A DNA stretch of 64,000 nt from JABDMH01 sp050298535 (GTDB taxonomy: Bacteria; Bacteroidota; Bacteroidia; Chitinophagales; Saprospiraceae), in contig JBNKUI010000077.1 in NCBI GenBank assembly GCA_050298535.1, forward strand, positions 1 to 64,000, given 5' to 3'. Shown piece by piece: positions 38,814 to 47,435 of this stretch. Position 1 is the first letter of the stretch, and each line of letters starts with the position of its first letter. Below the pieces are notes generated by a model. It searched no databases. It saw nothing but the letters and a program-made list of their open reading frames with translations, and was not told the DNA's origin. The translations under genes were made by a program, and so were the position numbers.

Positions 38814-39638
38814 CTAGTTCTCCACCAGGTAATTTCCATGTACCCAACCCTGTAATCCGGCAACCGAATCAATAGGGTCGAGCACATCAACAAATCGCCA
38901 AGAAGCTTGACTGGTCAAAATCTCCACCCTGCTATCTTTTGGAAGGGGACTTTCAGGCAGTTTATCATAATTTATGCCTGGCCCAGTTCGGATATGAAGA
39001 TCTGATACCGTTTTGAGTACTATTGGACTATTTTCATCGCGACCAAGCACTTTCGCTCCAAAGCTAGACATAGGAAATGCTGGTCCCGGGTCAACCTTTC
39101 GATGAGGTGAAATGTCATCATGACCTAATACCTCCTTGATATTGTATTTATTCACAATAGCGATTGCGACCTCAATAAGCGCATCAATCTGTGCTTTGGG
39201 GAATTTATGCCATGCACTCTGCAACAGCTCGTTTCGGTGTGTTGCAATGAGCACCTCATGGTCATCAATTAGCATGTCAAACCAAGTGGTCCACAGTCCT
39301 GGGCCACCCTTGAGACGACCACCATTGTCCAATTCGATCCCAATGCTGTGTTCATTCAGGCCCTGTATCCCATTCCAACTGCTACGACCAGCATGCCAAG
39401 CTCTTTGATTAAAGGGAACCATTTGCACAATCTCACCATCTCTTCCAATCACAATATGGGCGGAGGCTTTGGCATTTGGATTCTTAAACCATTGGATCGT
39501 ACTTTCCAGACTTCCTCCCGCAGTGTAGTGGACCACTAGATATTTCTGACTAAGTAAGTCAGTGCTCCTATTGCTAGTGGTTTCGAAACGGCTGGTATTA
39601 CCGTTATAGGTTAGACGATGATTTTTAATTTCATACAT
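38814..39638 (-). CDS. N-acetylmuramoyl-L-alanine amidase with SH3 domain, no signal peptide
   Basis: This is a 274-residue protein. An Amidase_2 (PGRP-like) domain covers about residues 28-190. Zinc ligand candidates are the first His in VVHYTAGG, a His in the GHDDISPHRKVDPGPAF block and its Asp, the classic signature. A bacterial SH3 domain follows (about 205-272, LHIRTGPGINYDKLP). It would cut the amide bond between muramic acid and the stem peptide. There is no signal peptide, so export by another route is needed if it is a secreted weapon or lysin. Confidence 0.88.
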   Translation of the reverse strand: MYEIKNHRLTYNGNTSRFETTSNRSTDLLSQKYLVVHYTAGGSLESTIQWFKNPNAKASAHIVIGRDGEIVQMVPFNQRAWHAGRSSWNGIQGLNEHSIGIELDNGGRLKGGPGLWTTWFDMLIDDHEVLIATHRNELLQSAWHKFPKAQIDALIEVAIAIVNKYNIKEVLGHDDISPHRKVDPGPAFPMSSFGAKVLGRDENSPIVLKTVSDLHIRTGPGINYDKLPESPLPKDSRVEILTSQASWRFVDVLDPIDSVAGLQGWVHGNYLVEN

Positions 39639-39683
39639 AAGATGCTATGATTTATGTTTAATTATATTACATGCTACGAAAAA

Positions 39684-40772
39684 TCAATAATCGATCTTCA
39701 ATCCCCATCTATTTAATTTTCCGACATCTTGACCTACTACATCTTGGATTTGGAGTCTCCATGATCCCTGCAAATTCTCACCTTTCAGATCCTGCAATTG
39801 AGGTAAATTATTGGGAGAATACGTCTTTATGATATTGTCTTGGTTTCCCCCACCACGATTATGCAAGATGATCACTGAGTTTTGAGGAGAAATTAAATTG
39901 ATAATTAAGTCCCCGATGTAAGTATGCGTAATATCTAGATCCACTGTTATTCCCTGTATGGTTCCACTAGTATTCGTTTGCAGTGTGCGCTCAATTCCGC
40001 TTGGATTGGCATCCGGGATTGCAATTCCGGGCAGTTCCTCGACCAAAATTTGATTTTGATTCTGGATATCTATAGAAAGTCCCCATTTTACAAGTTTTCC
40101 CTGATCAACATTAGCCAAATCCTTTACTTGTAGCAACCATTCACCTTGCACTTCACCACCGGCTAAATTGTTTAGAAGGGGTGTATTTTGTGTGTCATAG
40201 GATGTTACCAGGTTATTTGCAGATCCTCCCGATCGATTATGCAAAATCACATCCTGCCCTTGTGGATTTAATAGGGTTATCAATAAGTCACCTATATAGG
40301 TATGTTGAATGTCAAGATCAACGGTGATTTGGCTTACTATCCCAGTTTGATTAATATCAATTTTACTGCTTATTCCACTTGCATTGTTGTCTGGGATATC
40401 CATATTTGGGTTGGTGGATACGACAATAGGTTGTGCAACACCGCCTGAATTACCCAGCAATCTTATTGCTTCCAGGATAGCCGCTTCGGCATCAACCTTC
40501 CCAAATCCAAACCAAGGGCTCCAGGTTCCATCCGGATGACCAATATTTTGGAACTGACCTGAATCATGGGGAGAAACCGGAGAGATATCCCAAGAAGGAT
40601 TGGAGTCGAATGATGACGGAGGCGTCTTGGGATACGGTGTCAAATCAAGATCCTTCGAAGCAGTTCTTTGCAGAATTGAAATTACCTCCAATGCAGACAA
40701 CCCGGGATTAGCTGAAATCACCAGGGCAGCAATTCCTGCTACCAGGGGGGGTAGCGCTAGATGTGCCACCAA
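39684..40772 (-). CDS. C-terminal part of frameshifted subtilase, two P-domains
   Basis: This frame holds the end of an S8 peptidase. It joins just after the catalytic Ser motif with LVAGIAALVISANPGLSALEV. Two proprotein-convertase P-type domains follow (about residues 115-235 and 250-362 of this frame), each with HTYIGDLxIxLxxPQ and xLHNRxGG blocks. The first eight codons, before the join, are an out-of-frame artefact. It is separated from its N-terminal half by one extra C in a run of seven (plus-strand G run at about 40745-40751). P-domains usually help folding or binding of the substrate. Confidence 0.8.
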   Translation of the reverse strand: MVAHLALPPLVAGIAALVISANPGLSALEVISILQRTASKDLDLTPYPKTPPSSFDSNPSWDISPVSPHDSGQFQNIGHPDGTWSPWFGFGKVDAEAAILEAIRLLGNSGGVAQPIVVSTNPNMDIPDNNASGISSKIDINQTGIVSQITVDLDIQHTYIGDLLITLLNPQGQDVILHNRSGGSANNLVTSYDTQNTPLLNNLAGGEVQGEWLLQVKDLANVDQGKLVKWGLSIDIQNQNQILVEELPGIAIPDANPSGIERTLQTNTSGTIQGITVDLDITHTYIGDLIINLISPQNSVIILHNRGGGNQDNIIKTYSPNNLPQLQDLKGENLQGSWRLQIQDVVGQDVGKLNRWGLKIDY

Positions 40773-42183
40773 AACTACTGGTCCAAAGTGGTTGGCTGCC
40801 GGTTGTGGTACTCACTCCGAGACCAGGCAATTGCAGACGCCAATATTTATGGACATTGTTGGAAGGTGCACAAATGGAGATCCCCTCACCATAGTTGGAA
40901 TAATGACTTCGTTGTGCATGGCTTGCAAGTGCAGCTACATGCATCACACCCGGAATATCTACCAGGTTATGATTAAATACTTTTGATGTCTCAACTCCGA
41001 TCCAATTACCTGATTGATCTCGACCATTTGAATAGGGAATATCCAAGGTTCCTGAATACTTTATTGGGCAATTTTCATTACCAGCAGCCCAAAGGAAAAT
41101 GATTCCCTTGCTGCGTCTACCTCCAGTTATAGCAAGTTGCGTCACCTTATTCACTACATTGCTGCTGAACATCATCGACGGTGAACTTCCCCAGGAACTT
41201 GAGAGAATGTCGACCTTGTCCGCCACTAGCATCAGTACCTTCATTAATTTGCTATCACTGATAAATAGCGATGGACCACTGGATTCCCATTTTATTGGTA
41301 ATAATCTGCACCCTGGAGCAGCACCCACCGTCAGATTGGAATCAACATCGGCCGCAGCAACTCCACAGCAGGAGGTACCATGATTGGCTCCACTGATATA
41401 CATATCGCCAGGATTGGCACCCACCGAATTGCTATCGATTAAATTGATACCTTGTAAATAGCCCCAATTGGCAAATTTATTTGGCGAATCGAAGTCAGGA
41501 TGTGAAAGTTTACAGCCATCGTCTGTTACACCGATGACCACATCAAAATCTCCAAAATTTCCCAGAGCATTCCATGCCCCCTCACATTCAGATGAAGATC
41601 GGCTGTCAAATTCAGGATGTGAAAAGTTTCTATGTAAGTGCCATTGTTCTAAATAAGTAGGATCAACAGGCATATTGAGCATCAACTCCATCCGTTGATT
41701 TAAGTCATGCTCCACAAATAAAACACCCTCCTCCTGCTCTGTAATCGCAACCACTAATTTCACTGGATTCATATCCGTCTGATCCGTTAATTGCAGCAAA
41801 TACTCCCGATCCGAATACTTTTCTATAATTATTAAAGAATATTTAGCAATTAAATCATTAATAACCTCTGGTGAGACATCACTCTTCAATGTAAGCATGA
41901 TGCGATCAGTAATTAGAAATTCAGACTCAGTCTCAGCAACTTGATAAGAATGATGTGTTACAAAGTCCTCTCGCATTTTCGCCATATCCCTATCAAGATC
42001 CTCTTTACCGACCTTCACCTTGGTTGAAGCTGATGAGACTTGCTCCACTCCCACTCCATAACCGCGATTATGTATTTCCTCTGGTTTGGTTCGTGTGATA
42101 AATGCATCGTCTTCTTTGGTCAGATATACTTTTTGTCCGTTTCGATATGTGTATAATCTGTCGTCGTTGGTTGTTTGTGGCAT
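40708..42183 (-). CDS. N-terminal part of frameshifted S8 subtilase
   Basis: This frame encodes about 491 residues of a subtilisin-type peptidase. It has a prodomain-like region (about 75-155), catalytic Asp in VIGVTDDGCKLSHPDF, His in NHGTSCCGVAAA, oxyanion Asn in WAAGNEN and Ser in GGTSSATP. After ATP the frame leaves the family (PGSRNCCPGDFS and a stop), while the next frame continues as LVAGIAAL. Six rather than seven C would restore the perfect GTSSATPLVAG motif. No signal peptide is present, which is unusual for an S8 enzyme. ATG 42183 is the start. Confidence 0.82.
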   Translation of the reverse strand: MPQTTNDDRLYTYRNGQKVYLTKEDDAFITRTKPEEIHNRGYGVGVEQVSSASTKVKVGKEDLDRDMAKMREDFVTHHSYQVAETESEFLITDRIMLTLKSDVSPEVINDLIAKYSLIIIEKYSDREYLLQLTDQTDMNPVKLVVAITEQEEGVLFVEHDLNQRMELMLNMPVDPTYLEQWHLHRNFSHPEFDSRSSSECEGAWNALGNFGDFDVVIGVTDDGCKLSHPDFDSPNKFANWGYLQGINLIDSNSVGANPGDMYISGANHGTSCCGVAAADVDSNLTVGAAPGCRLLPIKWESSGPSLFISDSKLMKVLMLVADKVDILSSSWGSSPSMMFSSNVVNKVTQLAITGGRRSKGIIFLWAAGNENCPIKYSGTLDIPYSNGRDQSGNWIGVETSKVFNHNLVDIPGVMHVAALASHAQRSHYSNYGEGISICAPSNNVHKYWRLQLPGLGVSTTTGSQPLWTSSFGGTSSATPPGSRNCCPGDFS

Positions 42184-42480
42184 AGTTCCTAGCAATTTAG
42201 AATTGTTAATATTTTACTTATGTAGAAGTTTAAAGTGAAAAATCTGTCTTTAATCTAATGGCATGTAATTAAGAATTACTTTCTCGAATTATTTGGATCA
42301 ATATTCCAATAAATCACTCCTCCTGAGTCCTCTGTGCGGCGAGTTTATTGGGTATAAATTTCGCTTTCATACTAACTGTGAACTCCATTCTACATGCAGA
42401 TCTTACTTCTATATCAGATTAGGACATTCAGGGTCGTAGTTGGTAAATTCCACTAGGTTGCTTACTTCCCCGGCCTATAC
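42184..42480. other. Spacer after the injection-system operon
   Basis: No gene, hairpin terminator or repeat was found in this stretch between the broken ATPase and the subtilase. It should contain the end of the long minus-strand operon and the promoter of the subtilase gene. Confidence 0.4.
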
Positions 42481-42785
42481 TTATATCACTCTCCTAAAGT
42501 GCTTTCCTTCCTTAATCATCTCCCGCTCCACCCCCTCCAAGGCATCTTCAAGTTCTAGTTATGTAGTTTTCCTTACTAAATTTTGGAAGCTGGCATAATG
42601 CACTGCATTAATAATATTTCCCCCAGACAACTCATATTTAGCCAAAGTATCCAGTGTTTATATATCCTTGATTTGTATCTGATCTGGAAAGGACTTTGCC
42701 CATAGAGCTTTTCGCTCTTGAATAGACGGCATGGGAAACTTTACTAATGAATTAAATCGCCGCCGAAAGGCATCATCGATATTAC
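42481..42785 (-). pseudogene. Detached 3' end of the eCIS ATPase
   Basis: Read in a frame one base off the upstream ATPase frame, this stretch continues the AAA+ domain with LSNIDDAFRRRFNSLVKF (arginine-finger region), then PMPSIQERKALWAKSFP, LAKYELSGGNIINAVHYAS (sensor 2/helical lid) and EGVEREMIKEGKHFRRVI, ending in TAA at 42481. It is interrupted by in-frame TAA codons at 42658-42660 and 42559-42561. One missing T in the T-run at 42788-42792 (minus strand) explains the shift. So the lid of the ATPase is decayed. Confidence 0.8.
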
Positions 42786-43823
42786 TCAAAAATTGGTAGC
42801 TAAAATAACCAATCCAGGAAAGTCCTCAATACGTTGAAGCAGGTAGGATACTTCCTGGTTGGCATATTTATCGTGTGCATCGCACACATTCGTGCGTTTC
42901 CCAAAAATAGCGTCTGCTTCATCAAAAAATAGAATCCAATTTTTGTATTGTGCTTTATCAAATAACTTGGCTAAGTTCTTTTCAGTTTCACCTATGTATT
43001 TAGATACGATCATCGAAAGATCGACCTTGAACACGGGTCGATTGGTATACTTTCCTAGCAATGTTGCAGTTAATGTTTTACCGGTTCCAGGAGGGCCATA
43101 AAAAAGAACCCGATAACCAGGTTTAATCTTTTTAAACATGTCCCATTCATACATTAACGTGTCATTATGCATAATCCAATTTTCTAAATCTTTAATTTGA
43201 TTTAAGGTATCTTTTGGCAATACCAAATCGGTCCAATCCAAGGCTGTGGAAATATATTTAGCGGGAAAAGACAAGCTTAATTTAGGGATAGTGAGATGAC
43301 CAGTGGTGAACATCTCTACATATTCCTGATCCAGGATAAGTTTTCCACTCAAGAAAGGTTCTCCTGATTTCACTTCATCCAGATAAACAATTTTTTCTTT
43401 GGTGAAGAAGTGTTCATTGGTAAACAGGGGCAGATACTGCATTCGTTTGGGCACGTCATTTCCTGCAAGTATAAACAACCCAGTTTCACCAGTGGGCATC
43501 ATGGTGCGACGTTGCTCACCCTTTAGTCCTCCGAATTCAATGAAATCTCCACCCTTAGGTAAATGTTTCGCTACCATTGCTTCAAAAAAATTAGGAATGA
43601 CATGAGGAACCAGAGCTATTAAAAGGACAATACATTCCTCGGTACTCAGCTTATAATGATCGATGAACCGATACATAGGATCCTCCTCATCAGTAAGCTT
43701 CAATGAGGCAAAGGATACATTACTCTCACTTCTTCGTTTACCAAAATGATTCTGCAATCGACTCTCAACCACATTTTGTAGAAATAGTAGAGATTGAGTC
43801 AGGTTTATACTTTTATGAGCCAT
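42786..43823 (-). CDS. eCIS AAA+ ATPase (Afp15-like), truncated by frameshift
   Basis: This is the 345-residue N-terminal part of an AAA+ ATPase of the type found in all contractile injection systems of the Afp/PVC/MAC group. It has an N-terminal helical region (1-190), Walker A GPPGTGKT near residue 245, Walker B ILFFDEADAIFG near 295 and sensor 1 VILATN at the end, where the frame stops. The missing arginine finger and lid lie downstream in another frame. ATPases of this kind are thought to help sheath or particle assembly. As it stands the protein should be inactive unless the frameshift is an artefact. Confidence 0.85.
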   Translation of the reverse strand: MAHKSINLTQSLLFLQNVVESRLQNHFGKRRSESNVSFASLKLTDEEDPMYRFIDHYKLSTEECIVLLIALVPHVIPNFFEAMVAKHLPKGGDFIEFGGLKGEQRRTMMPTGETGLFILAGNDVPKRMQYLPLFTNEHFFTKEKIVYLDEVKSGEPFLSGKLILDQEYVEMFTTGHLTIPKLSLSFPAKYISTALDWTDLVLPKDTLNQIKDLENWIMHNDTLMYEWDMFKKIKPGYRVLFYGPPGTGKTLTATLLGKYTNRPVFKVDLSMIVSKYIGETEKNLAKLFDKAQYKNWILFFDEADAIFGKRTNVCDAHDKYANQEVSYLLQRIEDFPGLVILATNF

Positions 43824-43860
43824 AGCGAAATAATTTTTTGAGAAATGCTAAGAACTTCTG

Positions 43861-44520
43861 TCACAATGATCTTTTTCCATCCGTGCGATTCAGATTTGTC
43901 GTAATTGCATTTGTTACATCTGTGTTGTCTTCGACATCAGGTGAATCTTCTTCCTCGTTTTCTCTTCGTCGGCAGCTGGGATCTCAGGCTGCGTATTTCC
44001 TCCTTGGCCCGTTCCTTTTTCATTCTCACCTTCATTTTCATCGTTTCATTCATCCTCATCTTCTTTTACTTCTTCTTCATCGATCATTGTTGAGGGGTCA
44101 GCATAGTTATATACATCTGTTTCAATGATGGAGGCTTCCTTCGGTATACCCAACAAGCAATTGACATAGTGTGTCCAGGCCGCATCATACTCGGCAGTAC
44201 GATATTCAGTGGGTTATTGGTGACAATTGTCCCTGGATTCATTCACTTCCGTCATGGATTCCAAGGCACCAACCTGCAAAAAGGTATTCTTGCTGGCAGG
44301 GGCACTTGTACAGACTGGATATATGGATCGACAAGCTGTTGTGCCCAACTAGATACCCCGCAATTGTTTGCGGTCGCGGTCGTCGGAAGGATTGATATTG
44401 CTCAGATATTCGTAAGCTCTTTGCAAGCGAAGCAGGTCATGCTGGCGTGTCTGCTGTTTCTTCCTAAAGAAAGAGGTATTTTAAATGTTATTTTTTCTTT
44501 TTTTCGGAGGAGGTATGCAT
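43861..44520 (-). pseudogene. Degenerate eCIS-associated ORF with acidic tail
   Basis: No open frame spans this stretch, but fragments in two or three frames look like protein. They are QHDLLRLQRAYEYLSNINPSD, WAQQLVDPYIQSVQVPLPAR, AEYDAAWTHYVNCLLGIPKE, a Glu/Asp-rich tract and a last segment EEDSPDVEDNTDVTNAITTN that ends at TGA 43861. Stops of all three kinds (TAA, TAG, TGA) and at least two frameshifts occur, so an alternative code does not explain it. It lies between the DUF4157 gene and the ATPase gene, in line with the operon. The original function is not known. Confidence 0.6.
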
Positions 44521-44532
44521 GATGATTATTTT

Positions 44533-46479
44533 TTATGGTGTCCGGGTTCTACGAGTGCTGCTTGGCCCCCTGGGCCGACGTCCAGACCTAACATCTGCCA
44601 GGATATGTCCTATGCCAGAGGTGGTGGTAGGCGTAGGAAAATGCTGTTGCAGGGCAGCTTGAGACAAGCCTACATAATTAAAAGCCCTTGCCGGTTGCAG
44701 TCCATTTAGTCCTCCTGATCCGAGCGTTAACATGTGAAGCGCAAATACCGTATTGATTCGATCCTGCTCTGATAGTTGGAACCAGGCAGGACAGAGTTCT
44801 AACCCCGCTGAAGCAGCCCCTCTGCGCAAAGTAACTGCATTATTTGTTACAGTGCCTCCATGGGCTCTTCCTACAATGCCGCGCCTGCATTTCGGATCAC
44901 CTGCCCGCAAACAACTAAACTGATGGTTGAAACCTATAAACCCTCCTTGGTAAAATGCTGAAAAGCGATTTTTCAAAGTAATTAATTGCTGGGTGGTTTG
45001 AATAAATGGCAGGTGGCGATTGACGATTTGGAGATCATCTGGAAATAGGTTTTGTATCGGTCGACCACGAACATGGTTCTCCAAAGCTTGAAGATACCTC
45101 CATCCAACTCTTGCGGCATATTCAGCCCTGGCAATAGCAGCCATCGGAAAAACACGATTTGGGCAGTTGGCAGAAACAGTATCTTGTTGGGCAGGCAATA
45201 ATGCACCTGTTCTTTGGTTAAACAGAGCATCGGCCAAAAGGCCATAAGATTCTGCATTATCAAGGGCTTCTTCTGGAGAAAGGTGGTGAAAAACTCTTTC
45301 ATTCGAATAAGCCCTGTCTCTTATGCGAGTCCTTTGAGTATTCAAATTGGTTATACCTACCTGAGGAATGACGGCATGGCCCATTTCGTGGATAAACGTT
45401 GCAATAGATGGGTTTTGGGAACAAAGATGAATTTGGTAAGCTGTGTTAACATATGCGCTTATAGTACCAGATCCCCCTCCCGTTCCACAACGATTTCCGC
45501 CACAAATAATGGTCACTCTATTTGGATCCCTGAGCATTCGACCAATATGGTAAAACCTCCCGGCAATAACTTGTACATATGCCCAATCGGTCGTGTGAAA
45601 AGTTTGTAGCAAGGCCGATTGTATCCGTTGAAAATTACTGGAACGCGTTCCAAAAACAACATCTGCCTCAAAATCAATCAATTGCCGGTACACATCGTCC
45701 AGCCATCGCAATGCAGTTTGCACGACTGTCCTGACTTGTTGAGTTTGAGTGGGGGAACAAGCATTGATGGTCGGCCCTGCCGAAACAGCCGCACTGGCCG
45801 AAGCACCTCTGGCAGGCGCATTTTGTTTTTGAATTTTCTGCAAAGGCCTATGGCGCTGCTGCGCCACATGTGTCAGCTCATGCCCAAGTAATCTTTTCCC
45901 CTCAAGTGAATCAGGATTGAATTGTCCTCGATTGAAATAAATGTCCGAACCATGTGTAAAAGCCCGGGCATTTAAACCCTGGTTCATTTGTTGAGCTTTG
46001 CCATCTGTATGTACTCGTACGTGGCTAAAGTTTGTACCAAAGGCATTGCTCATAAAACTGTTCGTTGTTGAGGAAAGTGGACTTCCACCACCTTTGGAGC
46101 GAGACAATTGAGTGCTCAACGTTTGTGTTGCCACAGAAAGACCTCCTTCCGCTTTCATCATCAGTGGCTTGCGCTGTATGTGTTCCTCTTCGTGCTCACA
46201 AGCCGAACATTTGTTTTGGATCATCGAGCCAGTCCTCGTCAAAATTGGCCTGCCGGCAGTCTCATTTGGCATACGCATGATCCGATCGGCCATCGCATCT
46301 GCTTCCCGTTCATATTGATCATTCGGACTGCCAATTGTCAATTTGGTTTGAATCGGAAAACCAGAATAAGAATGACTTTCCAGGGCCAAAGCACCAGGTG
46401 GCATAACGGCATTCTTCCTGGTTGACACCATCATCTTTTTGCTTGTACTCTGTTCAACTTTTTGAACTTGTGTTTTCAT
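44533..46479 (-). CDS. DUF4157 protein with M35-like metallopeptidase C-terminus
   Basis: This 648-residue eCIS-associated protein has a conserved leader (FPIQTKLTIGSPNDQYEREA and ADRIMRMP, about 40-72), a CSACEHEEE segment and a DUF4157 domain (about 130-210, SHVRVHTDGKA, RLLGHELTHVAQQ). The long C-terminal part has a second zinc motif, ATFIHEMGHAV, near residue 365, followed by SPEEALDNAESYGLLADAL, which resembles the aspzincin/M35 pattern. DUF4157 is strongly tied to eCIS loci, where such proteins are thought to be cargo toxins. No signal peptide is present. Whether it is a toxin or a structural protein is an inference. Confidence 0.85.
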   Translation of the reverse strand: MKTQVQKVEQSTSKKMMVSTRKNAVMPPGALALESHSYSGFPIQTKLTIGSPNDQYEREADAMADRIMRMPNETAGRPILTRTGSMIQNKCSACEHEEEHIQRKPLMMKAEGGLSVATQTLSTQLSRSKGGGSPLSSTTNSFMSNAFGTNFSHVRVHTDGKAQQMNQGLNARAFTHGSDIYFNRGQFNPDSLEGKRLLGHELTHVAQQRHRPLQKIQKQNAPARGASASAAVSAGPTINACSPTQTQQVRTVVQTALRWLDDVYRQLIDFEADVVFGTRSSNFQRIQSALLQTFHTTDWAYVQVIAGRFYHIGRMLRDPNRVTIICGGNRCGTGGGSGTISAYVNTAYQIHLCSQNPSIATFIHEMGHAVIPQVGITNLNTQRTRIRDRAYSNERVFHHLSPEEALDNAESYGLLADALFNQRTGALLPAQQDTVSANCPNRVFPMAAIARAEYAARVGWRYLQALENHVRGRPIQNLFPDDLQIVNRHLPFIQTTQQLITLKNRFSAFYQGGFIGFNHQFSCLRAGDPKCRRGIVGRAHGGTVTNNAVTLRRGAASAGLELCPAWFQLSEQDRINTVFALHMLTLGSGGLNGLQPARAFNYVGLSQAALQQHFPTPTTTSGIGHILADVRSGRRPRGPSSTRRTRTP

Positions 46480-46502
46480 TTCCTCACATTACGGAGATAT
46501 AT

Positions 46503-47420
46503 TTAAATATTCACTTTTGCTCTTCTGGTATACATTTTGGTCAATCCTAAAGATTTCATTCCAGTGAGTGCTTCAAAGATAGAAGCTGAAAGTCTGCCAT
46601 GAGATACTTTATCAAATGCAGAAAACATCGGATTTGAATTTACCTCCAGGAAATAATATTTCTTTGTTTTCAATTCATATTTGAAATCAACTGCTCCCCA
46701 GTCAAGTCCCATCTCATCCAATAACTTCCTCATTTTTTTTACAATCGGCGAGTGAAGCTTATTCAGGAATTGAATTTTTCTTGCCTTGGCCTGTCGATAA
46801 TCAAGAACTTCTGACTCGATCTTAAAACCAAAAAATTGTTTCCCAATGCGATATATACGAATATCGGGGCCGACTATTTTTTGTTGAATGATTGCCGGAC
46901 AAGCCGCATTGCCTTTCCGAATTTCAGTAGAGCCTAGCAATTCACTCACTTCCTGACAATACCCTCCACCATTCACCGGTTTCGCAATGATTGATTTGCT
47001 CTCTCCATTTCCAGCTGCATTCAAGCGATTGCTCATCCAGGTATCGGGAATTCGAAGTCCGACTTTATCGGCCAAATAAAGCGCATGCAATTTATTCGTT
47101 AAGCATGTCAGGTATGTCCTGTTGAATGTTAGCACCTCCGGATTACTTGCTAACCATCCATTCAATGAACTATACCAGGTACCAGCCCTGTAAATGCCTT
47201 CTTCGCCCGACTCATGAAATACATCTCTTCGAACAAAAGCAGCACGAATATTCGTTGGCTGATCATTGATCATAATTTGATTACTCTGTATATCCCAGGT
47301 GATCGCCGGGCTTGATTCCTTTTTAATCAATAGGGATTGCACAGGTATTCCATAACAAGCCGCCTGTTTCAACAACCATAAGAGATTCGGATCTCGATTT
47401 CCGCCGGCAATTAATAGCAT
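46503..47420 (-). CDS. ATP-grasp ligase, likely graspetide synthetase
   Basis: This 305-residue protein has the RimK/MvdC-like ATP-grasp fold. The N-terminal domain (1-110) is followed by the ATP-binding lid (IIAKPVNGGGY, about 158), IIQQKIVGPDIRIYRIGKQFFGF (about 190-215) and the magnesium site WGAVDFKYEL to FLEVNSNPMFSAFD (about 250-285). Graspetide synthetases use such a fold to join Thr/Ser/Lys side chains to Glu/Asp in a precursor peptide. The gene lies 15 bases after a small gene that ends in two TTxxxxEE cores and 23 bases before a DUF4157 gene, so all are in one operon. No signal peptide or membrane part is present. Confidence 0.82.
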   Translation of the reverse strand: MLLIAGGNRDPNLLWLLKQAACYGIPVQSLLIKKESSPAITWDIQSNQIMINDQPTNIRAAFVRRDVFHESGEEGIYRAGTWYSSLNGWLASNPEVLTFNRTYLTCLTNKLHALYLADKVGLRIPDTWMSNRLNAAGNGESKSIIAKPVNGGGYCQEVSELLGSTEIRKGNAACPAIIQQKIVGPDIRIYRIGKQFFGFKIESEVLDYRQAKARKIQFLNKLHSPIVKKMRKLLDEMGLDWGAVDFKYELKTKKYYFLEVNSNPMFSAFDKVSHGRLSASIFEALTGMKSLGLTKMYTRRAKVNI

Positions 47421-47435
47421 GTTTCTGTTCTTTTA

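Noticed and set aside
43861..44520. Recoding of stop codons in the degenerate region
   Set aside because: TAA, TAG and TGA all occur together with frameshifts, while every neighbour uses the standard code; decay is simpler.
44169..44522. Plus-strand open frame of 117 codons
   Set aside because: It is antisense to the degenerate eCIS-associated gene, whose fragments have better protein-like character on the minus strand.
45678..45869. Short minus-strand frame within the DUF4157 gene
   Set aside because: It is an alternative frame inside a clear domain-bearing gene.
46503..47420. ATP-grasp gene as RimK-type ribosomal or coenzyme F420 glutamate ligase
   Set aside because: The fold would permit it, but the adjacent precursor with two TTxxxxEE cores makes a peptide-modifying ligase more likely.
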